DNA of 64,000 bases from Anoplopoma fimbria (GCF_027596085.1 NC_072465.1:7978102-8042101); one strand, 5' to 3'. Shown: positions 1-13,704, numbered from the stretch's first letter. Translations and numbers: made by a program. The notes: generated by a model not told the origin, from the letters alone.

Positions 1-944
1 GACCTGCAGTTGGGTAATCACAAAAAAGAATCCTTGGAATTCCTGAACCGATCACATAAAAATAGCTCCTGGTATGGCACGAAAATACAGATGTACGATT
101 TTACTGTCCTTTTGTCACCTTGTTCTCCTGTTCAGAGAAACGGAGCAAATTACAAATGAGTTTCAAAACAAAAGACCTTATATCCTACTTTATTAAAAAT
201 AGACAGAGCAATGTGCTGCGGCTACTTCTTTGCATTGACATAGCTGCCAAGAGACTAGTCCAGAGAAAAAGCCCAATTGGTTCTTTTCTAGTGTTTCATA
301 TTGTGTGATTTATTCATTATCTGATTTATGTCTTCTATCTTGAAGTGGAGAGGATTAAACCAGCCGTTGCCTTCGGCTCCATAACCAGCAAAGTGCTTGG
401 AAGTTAAAGGCAGACATACTATATGTAAGGTAGACCGGCAGAAAGGCCATCTATTTTAAGCTTTGAGTTGTTCAGGCTTCACATGGTGCATTCGTTAGTT
501 GTGCTTTTGTTGCTGTTGAAAAGCCTGTGCGAGCTTTGCTGACTGCCCGTTTGATATCGCTGATACGAGTCAGAAACAATTGCAGTGTCGCCAGGCGCTG
601 GCCGTAAAGATATTGATCAACAGCCAAGACGGGGGTGCTTTAAAGCTGGACATTCACTCTGATGCTGGATTTTTAGCAGGGGCTTTAAGTGTGATTTATA
701 ACCGGCAGCACAAAAAGCTTTCTAATGACCTTAAAGATTTGAGTCCTGGGTCAATTGGATCAACCTCTACCTGCCTTTAAGGTCACAGCTTCGAACACAA
801 CTTTTTCCTTATTTGCATTTGAGTATTATCATATTTCATGTAAATTAAAAGGAATTACATAACATTAAGGGACAACTTATTATTATACATAATTTAGGCA
901 GAGGCCGAAATTGTTAGCTTCAATCTGTGATTAATTCCAGCATT
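1..944. other. Non-coding DNA, nothing recognised
   Basis: The stretch is AT-rich with only short open frames on either strand. None shows a domain, splice context or repeat that I recognise. Confidence 0.5.
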
Positions 945-1220
945 CTTCATTTAGAGAATCGGCGGTTCGATTCCCTGCTCCTCTAGTCCATGTCGGTGTG
1001 TCCTTGGGCAAGATACTTAACCCAAAAATTGCTCCCTTAGGCTGTGCCTGCGGTGAATGTATGAACTGTTAGATAATTCATGCAGGCACCTTGCAGGGTA
1101 GCCCCTGCCATCAGTGAATGAATGGGTGTGAATGGGTAAATGATATGTAGTGTTAAAGCACTTTGAGTGGTCAGAAAACTAGGAAAGCGCTATACAAGTA
1201 CGAGTCCAATAACCATTTAT
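945..1220 (+). repeat. tRNA-derived SINE with L2-like 3' tail, 5' end degraded
   Basis: A pol III B box, ggttcgattcc, lies at 964-974. It is followed by the teleost SINE body with 'gtgtccttgggcaagatact' and 'tgaatgggtgtgaatgggta', and a 3' end 'gcactttgagtggtcag' then 'aaagcgctatacaagta'. The tail resembles the 3' ends of L2-type LINEs, as expected if such a LINE mobilises it. No clear A box is visible, so the 5' tRNA part is decayed or truncated. Confidence 0.8.
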
Positions 1221-3539
1221 ATAAGTCAATACGTTACTCTGTGTTGCCATTCAAATTATGAGGTAACATACGGAGTGCAGAGGTTACAGCCAATGAAAGA
1301 GAGACAGCAAACACTAGACTCCTTTACAGTGGCTGGAATAGAACTTACCTAACCTGATCCGCCAGATGGTTTCCTACAAAGAACCATATGAGAAACCTTC
1401 ATTGGAAACTGTTTGGAAAAACAAACTTTCAAAAAAATACTTGGCAGGTGATTGGATGAACCATATGTCAATCAAACTCTTGCCAAAGCCAGTTGGGAGA
1501 AGAGAGCAAACAAATTTTCCTCAGAGAAAAAACCTTCAGTGTCGTTCTTTGCTCTTCTTTCACTGATATTCTACAGTTCTGGACTAGCAATATATAAAAT
1601 CTGTTCATTAAACATTGTGAGGACGTACATTGCATGTGAAAAATCCAGCCGTTATTAACGTGATGAAATGCTGCTATTAAGGACGGCACAGACAACATCT
1701 GGATGTAAATAATCCCTATAAGACTCTTGTGCCTTGTGTGCCCACCATACAGTTATATCATCATTATATAATATAATAATAGCAGTGTATTTATTTTACT
1801 TGATTTATCTGAATGTTTTTTGGGGGCCTGAGGGGGGGAAAGAGGTCCAGTTATTCAAAAGTAAAAAGAGTAAAGATTGAAAAAGTAAACAACAGTTTGT
1901 ATGGCAGAGTTATGCTTTTTCTACTGCTCAGTCCTGTGCTTGCGACCCCTTCTGGCGGTCCTGACCTCTGCGTCATAAGGCAGCCTGTATTATTACATTT
2001 ATTTTTTGCCTTTTCCAGCATATACTGAACAACAGTAATAATCAGAATCCCATTTTGGTTGATGGCCCAATAATAATCATATATGGTTGACAGTACCAGC
2101 CAGCCTGCTATACCAGCACATTCTAGTTTATTGACATCTTGAAAAGACAGGCTGATGTAAATATTGTTTCTGGCGGAAAAAAAGAAAAGGAGAGCAATAA
2201 AAAGGCAGAGACGGAGCTGCAGAGGGTGAAGGGGCTGTTTCTTCAGATGGACAAAGAAGGAGAGGAAGTCTGCAAAATGCTTCATAGCCTCGGGGGTGTG
2301 TGCGGCTGAAAGAGACAGCCTAATGGAGGGTCCCTGTGAGGAGTGTTGACAGTCTATTTGCTTCAACCCAGTCAGCAGCTCTCCATACAACCACTGAAAG
2401 CAGGTGCACTGTAAAAGCCCAGAACAAGGGAGGGATGCTGTACTCATACAAATAAATACCTCCTAATCAAAGGCAAACATACACGTTTAATGAGCCTGAA
2501 GTGGTTTCATCTTCACCTCCTGAATGGACGCATAATGTCCGCGCTGCACTAATTATCGGTGGAAACACAGCAGGAGAGAGACAGGGAGACAATGAGTTGG
2601 TGAGTGAGTCTCTCCTGCATGAGAAAGCTTGAGCATTTTGCCCCATTGATTTTACCAATAACACTCAGTGGTGGCGGGGCTTCACACACAGCCATAGCTT
2701 ATGTTTATTTTTCAGTGCAAAGCTCTGAGTATGTATCCCAGCTTTGCCATAAGCCGTTATTGTCTGAAAGTATTTAGAATGTGGGTCACATACCGGGGCA
2801 GTGACCTTGGAATTTGGGGAGAAAATAAAGTCCCTCTTTGATGCCAAAATGCACAACATCACCACTGCATCAACACAGGATTCCTCCCTCCATAATGCAT
2901 GAAAATGAAAAAAAAATAAGTGGACATTTAAAAATAGTTTTCCTGTTAGATGTTATTTGAAATTGGCAAAACCACTGTCCCTCCCTCAGTATGAAATAAA
3001 CATCACAGATGTACGCTCGGCGAAATCGTCACAAGCGTATGAAAGTTTAGCGACCACAGGCCGCCTGACAGCTACACGGGCTCGGCTAACCGGTGACGAA
3101 TAATGGAACATTTTTGGCGGTTGCTGACATCGTTTTTTGTCCTCCCGAGGCAGCTCTGACTTGGGAGTGAGTGTGCACAGCGAGATAGCGACTGCAGTTC
3201 CTTTAAGGGCCCCGTAGCTATATTTTCAAGAGGAGCTTTCTATTTCAGGCAAACCACCGCTGAGCTAGGCTGCATGCTAGTCAGTGCTGGATGTCAGAAA
3301 AAAACAAGCTTCACACTATGAGCTCTGCCATTTCACTTTCACTATTTTCCCACTTTGCTGCAGAAAAAGGAAAATAGTTTTTAAGCAAGCAAAAGAGAGA
3401 AAGTAGAGAAACCCTCCAGATGTTGGTTGATGAAACAGATATGAGTGATAATTCTAAATTTTAGGAGAGCCAGGAAGTAATTTCTCTTCCTTGAGTTAGG
3501 AGAGACCTTGTGAGATGAAGGGTTATTGTCGGTATTTTT

Positions 3540-3577
3540 TATAAAGGTTGAAATATTAAAATACTTCAACCTTTATA
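3540..3577. repeat. Perfect 13-bp inverted repeat
   Basis: The arms tataaaggttgaa (3540-3552) and ttcaacctttata (3565-3577) are exact complements around a 12-base A/T loop. It may be a remnant of a MITE end or a chance AT-rich hairpin. Confidence 0.6.
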
Positions 3578-6359
3578 GAACTTGATCTGCACCAAGGCCT
3601 CGGACATTTTCAGTTCCTGAATTGCTGGCAGTTGTACGGCAGGTCAGAAGTTTCAATGTCGCTCTCTCTCAGAGTCTGAGTTGGCAAAGTGTATGCAGGT
3701 AACCATAGCGACGGCATGTCAGCATTGTGCCATGTTAGCAGATTACTCTCATTGATCCAACAATGGGTTGAAATGCTACATATAATTAAAAAAAAGGAAG
3801 ACAAGGTTGCGTTGAGAGAAAGGATCGTCTGTTGCTTTTTAGTTCTTGTGCTTTCTGTGTTCACAACAAGTTTTTTTCAAACCAACCAGGAAGCAATATG
3901 GAGTGACAGGTGAGTCGTTCATTCATTCTCTGTTGACCCAACACCACAATTGGAAAAACCATGTTTCGGCAGGGAGTCACGCAGCACTTTATTGATTCGT
4001 ATGTGTTCAATGTGTGTAAATAACTGATTGACAAACAGGTAGAAACAGGATGAAAAGGAGGCAACATGTGCAGTAATTTTACAGGGGAAATAGCAGCAAG
4101 TCCTTCAAATTAAAAGATGAAATACTTAATTTGTCCATGCCCTCTAGAACACACACATATAAGCTAGAAGTTTACTGATGTGAAGCTAATCATCATTTGT
4201 ATGTCTCTTTTAAACATAAAAGTGGCTGTTGAAAAAACATTCCATTTTCAATTGCAGTCTTTCATAGCAGTACTAAATAAACGTAAGCAAAAAGGTTAAT
4301 GCTTCAGTTCATTTGAACGGGATCTAACAGCTTACTGTAGATGTGAAAGCTTCCTATAGCTTGTAATATAATCATTATTATGATAATAATTGGCTGGGGT
4401 ATATAACTGTGTGAAATAAATTATTTCACATTAGGTTGTTTATCATCACAGTATCTTTCGTTGGAGTGAGACAAGAGAGCAACAGGTATAAAGAAAACAT
4501 GTAAAAAAAAGAATAAGAATAAGTCATTGCCAATCTTGTGATCTCTCAAGGGGTCATACGATAAATTTCTCCTAGAGATGATTGACAAGAAAGGAAATTA
4601 AAAACAAACACTGCACAAATGCTTTTCTCTTGCACACTTCAATCTAATAATTTGTTATAATGAGATTCTGGATAGTTTTACCTTGAAAAGCTATTCAAAT
4701 GAGACGATCAGAAAACGGGAACGCCACTCTTCGGCTGAACTTCTCCCGGATCAAAAGAGTGGAATATGTGCATAAGTCAAGTCCAAATTCTTCTAATTCA
4801 ACCAAGATCTGATCCTGTATTTGTGACTTGCAGAGACGCATCAAAATTAGCTTTTTTTTTTTAGCATGCAGTTTGGTATGATCTCCTTGCATTAAGAAAA
4901 CAAGAGAGCCGGAGACAGAACAGCGTGTGACGGAGGTAAGCCAGCCTCAGTTTTCACAGCCGGCTTGGGCAAACACAGCCAACCAGTCTGCCCTCTGCCA
5001 GACTTTTGTACTCTTTTTAACTATCACCATTGATGGCACCAACTGGGGGTGGCAATGTTTTGGCCACCCTTTAAAAATGCATCCCATTAAAGAATATTGA
5101 ATGCCTTTTTAAATTCTAATCAGGTAACTAATCCGACACATTTAGCTCCAGTTGGGGTTTTTAAGGTTCCTCATTTCAGATCATTAACTTCTCAACCCAT
5201 GTTCCTCCAGTTTTTTTCCCCATTATTGATGGCTCTGGTCACACTCTCCCACTGCTGAGATCTATCCTATCCACATATGATAAGATTATCCAAATTAGGA
5301 AACCATCTGGTGCTCGGTGCTGCGCTGTTGATAGTTATTTTGAAACCATTCAAGAATACAAACAGGGGATAGGAAAAAAAAAGGGGAGAAAATGCAATTT
5401 GCATCCTACTTTGGGTAAAAATATCATTAGCTGAATAAAATGAAAAGATTGAATGTTTTCTAACCTAAACGTCTGCCCGATGCATTATGTGTTTGACATT
5501 AAAGTGGTGCTCAGGGAGCCTGAACCCAATCAATCTCAGCAAGGCAGTTAGAGAGAAGCCAATTGCTTAAGTGTTCAGATTTTCTGATTGGAGTCCCAGG
5601 TGACCCGCACTGTCAGTAATGAGATATAATATGTGCAGCCCTGGGAGACTTCTATTCACAAAATGCCTGGGGAGACAAGAGTTGCGGTGGCATTTGAAAT
5701 CTAATTGGAAAGACTATCGTAGTGAATGAAGGGGGGGGGGCACTAGGCACTCTTGCCATACATGGGAAACAATGAAGCGTAACAGAACTATTTAAAAAAG
5801 TCCCAGCATTCCTTGTTCTTTTCTCAGATTGATGTCATCGTTGAAGCAAAAGAAAACCTGCTGTTTGGTATCCATGTGAAGTACCTTACCCGGTTAATTA
5901 GGGTTAAGGAGCACAATTGCTACTTTTCTTTTATTGTGTCATGGAAAGATTAAGTTATGAGAATGCAAACACATCAGCAGTGACCTTTGACAGCTGTTCA
6001 CATATCTACACTGTAGACTGGGATTTATATGAAGTTAAATCTCTTTCTTTTATCTATTTGTTTTTATTATGTCCCTTTTTTATATCACAGCCTCTGTCTT
6101 AGTGATTGTAATTTACAACTTAATTTTAAGAAGTTTAAAGAATAGTTTGGAATTTTGGAAATATGCTTTTTTTGTAGTGATTTAGCTAATTGTGGTCTGA
6201 GATGAAATGATAGCTCATTAGAGGCCATAATGATTTCCAGTTAACATTATGGCTAATATTTTAGACATTGTCGAAGAGGTGACCGTAAGCTATTCATTAT
6301 TTCAAACCCAATCAGGGCCAATAGAAACCCTCGTGCCTTTCACTTCTCTCCTGTAAAGG

Positions 6360-6710
6360 AAGCAATCCAAACCCGTGTTACTGTCTTTTCTCCTAGGCCC
6401 ACGATGCTTCACTCCGCCCCCCCCATCCATAAACACTGGCACGTTGCACTGTGAGAGTGCACTTCCAATCAATTTATATTCATCTGCTTCTGTTGAGCCA
6501 CGAGCAGACATTTCTCAGATGTTACAGCTCCAGCATCATTTCCAAAGCCGGCCCCCTCTCCACGTTACATTTCATCTCTGTCTATGGCCCCGTTTTTCAT
6601 CCGCTCCTCAGCAGCCCCGCTCGCCGCGTTTATATTCATGGCATGAGCACACGCGAAACTGTCACATACCTGATTTAAATGCATCTCGGTGGAAATAAGA
6701 GCTCGGAAAC
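6360..6710. promoter_or_regulatory. Possible conserved non-coding block
   Basis: This block is GC-richer than its flanks and carries developmental-factor-like words, such as 'caatcaatttat' and 'atttaaatgcat', in unique-looking sequence. Two plus-strand frames overlap in it without any known domain. The regulatory reading is only inference from composition. Confidence 0.2.
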
Positions 6711-8164
6711 GACCACAGGTCTCAGTCTGGCTGTTTTGAGAGAGAGAGAGAGCGAGGGCCGGGTTAAAATGTGCAGCTGCTCTGGCTCATGATGCTGGGA
6801 GGGGAGGCAGAGCGGCAGAGCATGGTGAAACTGGAGGTGGTGTAACATACGGGATGGGGCCGCGTTGGCATTTGGGGAAAGCACATTAACAGAGCTGGAG
6901 TCGTGGTACCAGACGAAGCAATAGCCCTGAAAGAGCAGAAATCTGTTGTCCGAAGGCCCTGACATCCAATTACCTCACAGCGAAGGAATAGGAGCTGAGG
7001 TTCTGGACACCAATGCGTTTTTTGCTTTAAGTTTTTGTTTTAAGGTCACCCTGTTTCACTGCAACCTTGTCATTTTTACAACATTTCATGCTCCGGTCTT
7101 TAAAAAACACCCTCTTGTGAGAGCAAGTTTATGTTTAATATTCTGCCGTCATACAACACGCATTTACTGAATCTTGCATTTTAATTAACTTGAAAAGCAT
7201 TCCTTTATATGCACAGCAAACAAAATATCAGTGTAGTCCTATAAAGTATGAAGATCATTAAACATGAATTTTCGTGCTCCCTTTGTGGGAGCACTTATGA
7301 CACGATAATTAATAAAATCCCGGGCACGGGGAAGCAGAGAAGGGTGCTCAGCTCGCTTCACAAGCGGACGGTCTAGTGGTTGAACTTTATTCTAAGTGGA
7401 CTGAGTTCACGGCAGCGTTTTGCAACCTTGAAAATCTGCATGGATGGAGCTTTTTTCAGACGAGTGCACTTTGCGAGAGGATGATTTGATAGGCGAACAG
7501 ATGAGCGTCGAACGCAAATGTTTGCTTAAGAGGATATTTGAAAGCGCAGTGTGGCAGGGTTTCATATTTCAAAGGCTTGGAAGTATTGGAAGTATCGTAC
7601 TGAAACTCATGACATCGTCATGCTCTGTATGAGCGCACTGTGAAAGATGTTCTTCACATTAAATCTGCACTTTTAGATCAGATTTGTTCCCTTTCAGTGC
7701 CAGTGACAGATAGCACTGTCCTTGGCAATCACATCATATATTTTTTCCCTCAGTACATTACAAATGGTTAAATGCCAGATCACATCATGTTGACAGCCTA
7801 CTCAAGCATTTATAAACCTATTCATACCAGCTGCTAGCAGCATGCAACACTCTCTGCTAGCCTTGTGTTTACCACACTGCTCTGACCCGCAGCCCCCATA
7901 GTCACGTTCAACCCCGTGCTCCCATTCAGCCATTGTTATTTCCATGGCTTACAGAAGATGCCTTTGGACAGTTAGCTGCCTCGACATCAATGGCTGGAAA
8001 TGACAATGAGGCCACTGTTGAGTGGACAAGAGGAGCTGCTGGTCTGGAAAGCATTCTTGGCGTTTTAATATGTGATAGGACTTGACATATCTGGTCACAC
8101 GCTCTACAGAAATAAAATGTGATTTCGGCTCATACAACTGGTGCATTTTAACCTAAGTACAAGA

Positions 8165-8590
8165 GTCTATAGCACAGGCAGCAACCTTCTGATCTGAAAA
8201 TTGAAGCTAATGCGGTTTATCTATACTGGTCATCAGGGGGCAACTCCTCTGGTTGCAACAAGAAGTCTGATTGTATAGAAATCTATGAGAAAATGACCCT
8301 ACTTTTCTCTGCAAGCATGATGTTCATTTCGTAAATTATGATCCATTTAGAATAAAATAAACCATAAAGCAGAGTTTAGTCATAAAAGCTGGGCTCCACC
8401 TTCTCGAGTCACTTCTGGTTGCAAAAAAAGAAACAATTTTTGGTTCCGCCAAAAATGCAGAACTCAAGGTTTCAAACCGACAGTCCACAAACCAATGGGT
8501 GATGCACAGGGCCTTAATCAACCATGTCCATGCTACAGCCATGCTAAGCAGCTCTCTGAGGCTGCACTTTGCCACAGAGGTGCAGACTCA
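8165..8590. repeat. Teleost interspersed repeat (family not named)
   Basis: The sequence includes 'cagggggcaactcctctggt', 'agaagtctgattgtataga', 'atctatgagaaaatgaccc' and 'gcatgatgttcatttcgta', a string that I recognise as a dispersed repeat in many spiny-rayed fish. It has no coding capacity. The ends are approximate, and the class (SINE or DNA element) is unknown to me. Confidence 0.55.
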
Positions 8591-9599
8591 AATCACATGA
8601 CATGACAGCCGAGTACTTCCTGACGAGGGATCTCCATTTAAAAAACTATTGCATTTTTTTTGTTCCTGTTTATGTTTGGAATAGAAGTAGTAATCATTTT
8701 TTATTGACAAATTTCCTAAGATAATACATTTAAATAAATTAATAACACTATGGCATTAAATGAAAGGGAAAACATAAGGATTTCTTTAGACTTTTGAGTT
8801 CGCATTCTTAACTAAATTATCTCTTTTCACACAGCCCTGCTCTCCCATGCCTTTTTACTGGGGATTGACAAAGCATTTACCTCCTAATTCGGATCAACTG
8901 GCACACGCATTCAATTCACGAGGACAATGGCATCCATCATTATAAGAACAAAGGTACGAATAATACTGCGGTTAGAGAACACGTTGTGAATGTGTCATAG
9001 AGTTTTCTTAGGTCCTTCTTCTTATTAAACATCTTTAAGAAGAACCTTAATACGATATTGATATGGTTGGTTGCATGGCTAAAACATGTAATATCCAGAG
9101 TAACTATAATTTTAAATGAATGCATGAGTCAGAAGGTAGATCACTGTGCTACACAGTAAGCTGTCTGTGCAGAGACACACTGTTACTGTAGCCTGGAAAG
9201 GAAATGCCAACTAAGACCAGTATGTTTCCCAGAATAAGATAAATAAGCAAAAAAATGGACATCTGAGTGACTCGCATGGAAATGTCAGCCAACGTGTGTC
9301 CAAAGAAATAGCAGCATCTAACAACGTAGAATATGTATATATAACAAGTGAGAGAAAGTTCAAACAGTGCTAAAGGTCATTGCAGCGTGTCTGGAGACCA
9401 ACTAAATGACATCTGACAGTATGCTAATTATACTACTGCTGCAGCTGAGCCTGCAACACCACTGCAGGGCTCTTACACTGCTCACACAATGGAGCCAGCA
9501 CAGTCAAGAGGTTTCACAAATGTACTTTAAAGCTCCATGTGAAGACTCTTGTTAGTGTCAAATATATAAAGAATTATTAATAAAATACGTTTTTACTAG
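8591..9599. other. Non-coding DNA, nothing recognised
   Basis: AT-rich sequence with no repeat, motif or frame that I can support. Confidence 0.4.
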
Positions 9600-10060
9600 T
9601 TTTGTAGTAGACATCTTTATAGGGAGTTAAAGGGAACTCCATCAACTTTACACATCAAGATCAATTTAATCCTCAAGCAGAGAAATGTGAGTCTAAACTG
9701 TTCATGTCTTCATTGGATCTCGATGAGGTCTTCAAGCCTGAGAAGTAAACCCTCATGATGTCAATGGGGTTACCTTGGTTTGTGTTTGAGACTACATTTT
9801 TTATGGAATGCCTGTGTTACAAATGTTACAAATTGGTGTTTAACTAAAGAGGCTATCGAGTTGAAGTATGATTTTTGTTCATTTTTTGAGCTTGAGGGAT
9901 TAAAAATCAGGATATTTCAACCTCTGCTGAATCAATTTTGACCATTTGTTTCTAGCCTCACAAACAATGTCGGTTGCTCATCCCTCCATTGTTAATCCTA
10001 ACGACTTTGGTGATCCCCTGACTGTTCATATAATACCATTATAAGAATTAACTTGTAAAT
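9600..10060. repeat. Teleost interspersed repeat fragments
   Basis: The part near 9620 has 'gggaactccatcaactttac', a string typical of a dispersed fish repeat. From about 9980 there is 'aatcctaacgactttggtga' followed by 'tcccctgactgttcat', which belongs to the same kind of family as the copy at 12650-13130. The boundaries are approximate and the copies are old. Confidence 0.5.
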
Positions 10061-10341
10061 TATTCAGGGATCTCACCAGCTTAGATAGATTGGCAAACAT
10101 TTTGTGGTTCCCACCAACACGTTCTCACTCCCAACTCTTCAAGTGCCAAGGCTTTGTCAGTGCGTCTAAGCTTCAAACTGTGATGCTCTACCTACCCTTC
10201 TAGCATCAGCCTTGGACGTGTCAAGAAAGCGTGTCAGTTTCCAGTTGTTAAATGCACTGTGTTTTTTCAATATAAACTTCAGTCTACACAGGTTAAGTTA
10301 GCTTAAAGCAACACAACTACTCTATTAGGGTTTGGAAAAGA

Positions 10342-10346
10342 TTGTT

Positions 10347-10379
<33 letters not shown>

Positions 10380-10380
10380 A
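10342..10380 (+). repeat. (TTG)n microsatellite
   Basis: About a dozen TTG units with one TTA near each end. Confidence 0.95.
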
Positions 10381-10401
10381 ACTTGACTGATTAACATCTT
10401 A

Positions 10402-10542
10402 AGTGACTAGCAAGTGATGTGAATAATTTCTCACATGACTAGAAAGTGACTAGGGACTAGCGAGTGATAGTAGGTGACTAATGACTCACATGACTAGCCA
10501 GTGACTAACAACTCAAGTGACTAGCGTGTGACTGACAAGTGG
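10402..10542 (+). repeat. Degenerate minisatellite of 'gtgactagc' type
   Basis: The words 'gtgactag', 'catgactag' and 'gtgactaa' recur at irregular spacing of roughly 10-20 bases over 140 bases. The region begins about 20 bases after the TTG tract. It is not coding; expansion by slippage is likely. Confidence 0.75.
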
Positions 10543-10560
10543 TACATCTGCCCTAAGTGG

Positions 10561-12640
10561 ACTATTGCGTACATTATACCACATCAGTTGCTCTGACCGT
10601 TTAATAATGACACTGGTTGGTTCACATTGAAATTAGTTGAAAACCTGGAGTGTTGCATACAGTCACTAAAGGGGGCCTCTGTGCGATGGTATCAAATGCA
10701 GAGGGGCACCAGACAAGCTGCAGTAGTTGACCAGTTGGTATTTACTATCTCTTCCTATTCCTCATCATCTATGACCATGGCCAGGAAAGAATAAAAAATT
10801 AAACTAATCAAAAACTTAGCCTAATATCTTCCAGACAGTGAACATAAGCATTGTCATTGTGGCTGTATTGTTAAATGGCTCCAAGCGTTGAACCACAATT
10901 ATAAATTCAGACGCTATTTCTTTTTCCGCAGAACTCAATCGGCAACAGTAAATCACTCGCAGCAGCTATTTAGTGCCTCAAATTCAATGAGCCCAAACTA
11001 AAAATTGTCAGCAGTAATGCCTCTCTGATATTATACCTGCACAAAATATTAGTGTGGTCCTTTAATAAACGAGGCCAAATACATTTGGACTGTTTATTGC
11101 CCAAAAAAGGGCTGCAAACCTTAGCAAATATCCCATCCCTGTCCTTAGCCTTGTTAAATCTGTCTCTTGTGAGTCCAATAACTGCATGGTTGTAAAATAT
11201 AAAAAGCTTGAGTATCCCTTTAAAACCCTTCAGAATTGCCTACCCTGATCTATGATGAAGACTGGATTTGAGCGTTGCTTAGAGTAGAAATTGATGGTTT
11301 TCTATGTCTAAATGAACAAAAATGATAAAAACATGTTTATTGATCCCCCATGATGTGCAATCACCAGGCAGCTCAGTCATGTTTATTGTCTAACAAATGC
11401 AGCAGAGTGCATTAACAAATTTGGACTTGTTGTCCAAAGTACCATTACTGGGCCAAGTTGTCACCTACGGCTTTAATTGAGAAACAAGTTATTTATACTG
11501 CAACATAACTTTGGGTAGAGGGTAAACTGTTGTTTTGAATAATGGAGTATTTTTCCGTGGAGGAGATCAAGACAGGATCAGTGTGGCAGTCAGCCATCTC
11601 TCCCACAGGAACACACGGGGAAAAAAACAAAAGTGTCTGTTAATTTTCTCGCTCGCTGACGCCTCAGGGGTAGAACAACATTTGCAAAGCCTACCCTGGA
11701 AGTGTGACCTTGGGCCCTGGCCTGGTACTTAGACAGGGAAAGCTAAACAGGTTTTGCATACCAACAGAGGTGCCTTCTTGTTTTCAGTCCAGCGGGGAGC
11801 CACGTAATAGCAGACTGGAGCAGGTCGAACGATCCCTCCCTCCAACTTCCCCTCTGTTTACTCTGTCCTGAACACCTGCTGTCTCTCAGCCTGTAAATTA
11901 GAGGGTGCAACACAGGAGCAGTGTAACGTGTCTGTGGGAGTGCCGCACACAAGGATTAATTGCCAGCACAGTGAAAAGAGTCCTTCCTTCCCTCTGTTTC
12001 TCTCTGCCGTCTCTCACCAGAGACTTCAGAACCCCTACTCCCAAAGCCCTACATACCACCCCTGCCAAAACAGATGAATGAGGATGCGTCCGTGGTGACA
12101 GACCAAAGCCTTCACACCTCCCAATTATTTATATATTTATCTAATAGTTGGACATCTGCTGATGAATTTCAGTAGAATACTACAGAGGTGGCGAACTGTA
12201 AGTGCTGAAAAGAGGAAGTTATAAAACGAGGAGAAAAGGTTAAAATGTGACTTGCGTGGAACTTAGACGAGTTTTCCATCTGTCACCAAGCAACTGGATC
12301 AGAAAAAACAATCTATCTATCTATCCATCCATCAATCCATCCACACCTTGGAGTTCCTCCTGGACTAACACAGCATGGTATGTGTTACATATACTCATTC
12401 GCATTCACAGTCTCACTTACAGGCAATTTAGAGTTTCCAATTAATACCAGTCCAAAATGTGTTTGACTGTGCTGTGTCAGATCAGCATAATTTGTGTAAA
12501 ATGAAAATATTTACAGACCTTAAATATAAATCCACTCAAGCCTGAATCACTGACCAACATGAGTCATGCTGCAATATCGAATGCCAGTAAAATGCAAATG
12601 AAAACTTAAAAAAAAAAAAGTATAACATTACCACAGCCCA
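10561..12640. other. Non-coding DNA with one short microsatellite
   Basis: No gene is recognised. A CTAT/CCAT simple repeat lies at 12311-12343. The open frames (11535-11732, 11743-11952) are short and featureless. Confidence 0.5.
12311..12343 (+). repeat. (CTAT)n/(CCAT)n compound microsatellite
   Basis: ATCT/CTAT units run into CCAT units with one CAAT interruption. Confidence 0.9.
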
Positions 12641-12649
12641 CAAGCCATG

Positions 12650-13130
12650 GGGCCCTAGGGATGGCAATGTCGGTCAGTTAGCTGGTTGTTGGTTCACCAC
12701 TTTGGTCAAGACTGAAATACGTGTGGAACAAAATCCTCTTGCTTTTCATATAGTACCAGCAGTAGGTCAAAACTTTCACTGATCAGGTGATGTTTCTACT
12801 AGATGGATTAGAGTTTTGTTGTTCCTGTACATTGTAACCTTACGACTCTGTCCATAAACAATGCCTCTAGTGCCACCATGACATTGACATTTAAGGTTTT
12901 TCTGTCTTGACAGACATTCACTGCTCTAATAGAATAACTTTGGTGATCCAATGACTTTGCATCAAATGACACCATTAGGTCAAAATGTCAATTTGTCAGG
13001 TACTTTGTTCATGACAAATTACCCGCAAAACTAATGACATTCACATCAGCCTAAGCTGCACTTTGGGTCTAATGGTAATTGGCAAATGGTATGCTTACAT
13101 TTAAACTAAGACTGGGAGCATCAGCAGGTA
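12650..13130. repeat. Abundant teleost interspersed repeat
   Basis: It contains 'cctagggatggcaatgtcgg', 'ttcaccactttggtcaagac', 'taactttggtgatccaatga' and 'ccgcaaaactaatgacattc', a string sequence that I recognise as one of the commonest dispersed repeats of percomorph fish. Other fragments of the family appear near 9980-10030 and 28930-29085. No coding capacity is left. Its formal class is not known to me. Confidence 0.65.
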
Positions 13131-13704
13131 TAACTCTTCTGACACTCAAATTATATTGCAAAGGGTAAATATAGTGCACCATAAAGGAAATGGGAAGACT
13201 TTGAGAAAAGGAACGTAGAGCAATGATGTATAACTTGAAGTCTTTATAATGCTAAATGAATGCTACTTTGAATAAATGTCACCCACTCAGGATGTTTTCA
13301 GCCGGAATTTATGAATAATGTCTGAAGAATGGTAGTCAACTGATAAATCCATTCATAGGCAGATTACATTCAACAGGGCAGGCATTGACAAAGTGATATA
13401 AACCCATGAGAAGTTAAGTTTAGTGTAATGTTTTATATGACCATCATTAAATCAACAACCTCTTAAAGCTGCTAACAGTGGGAAATGAAATATATTCAAC
13501 AGCTCTGAATCTCATTGTTACAATGCCAACTTGGCACTAGCTTGACAAACACTTATTATTTGGATTTGGAGGCATGCATGTGTCTAATTTGCTGGAACAC
13601 ACACCTGCTAAATATTATATTTCATTTTCAAATCTGAAATGAAACACAAACAAACGTCAGTAGAAATAACTTGCATTTCTTAAGTACAAACTCTCATTGT
13701 CCAC
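13131..13704. other. Non-coding DNA, nothing recognised
   Basis: AT-rich sequence without frames or motifs that I can support. Confidence 0.4.

Larger units (their letters stand above)
1221..8164. other. Intergenic DNA with no gene recognised
   Basis: The longest open frames (1851-2447 minus, 198 codons; 6375-6698 plus, 107 codons) lack domains, biased codon use or splice context. A 13-bp inverted repeat occurs at 3540-3577 and a GC-richer, possibly conserved block at 6360-6710. A short G run lies at about 5731-5740. Confidence 0.5.

Noticed and set aside
1851..2447. 198-codon minus-strand open frame
   Set aside because: No domain, signal peptide or splice context; composition is low-information and rich in Leu, Ser and Phe, as in random frames of this AT-rich region.
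6375..6698. 107-codon plus-strand open frame
   Set aside because: No known family; a second frame is open over it and neither has a conserved motif. Listed only as a possible non-coding block.
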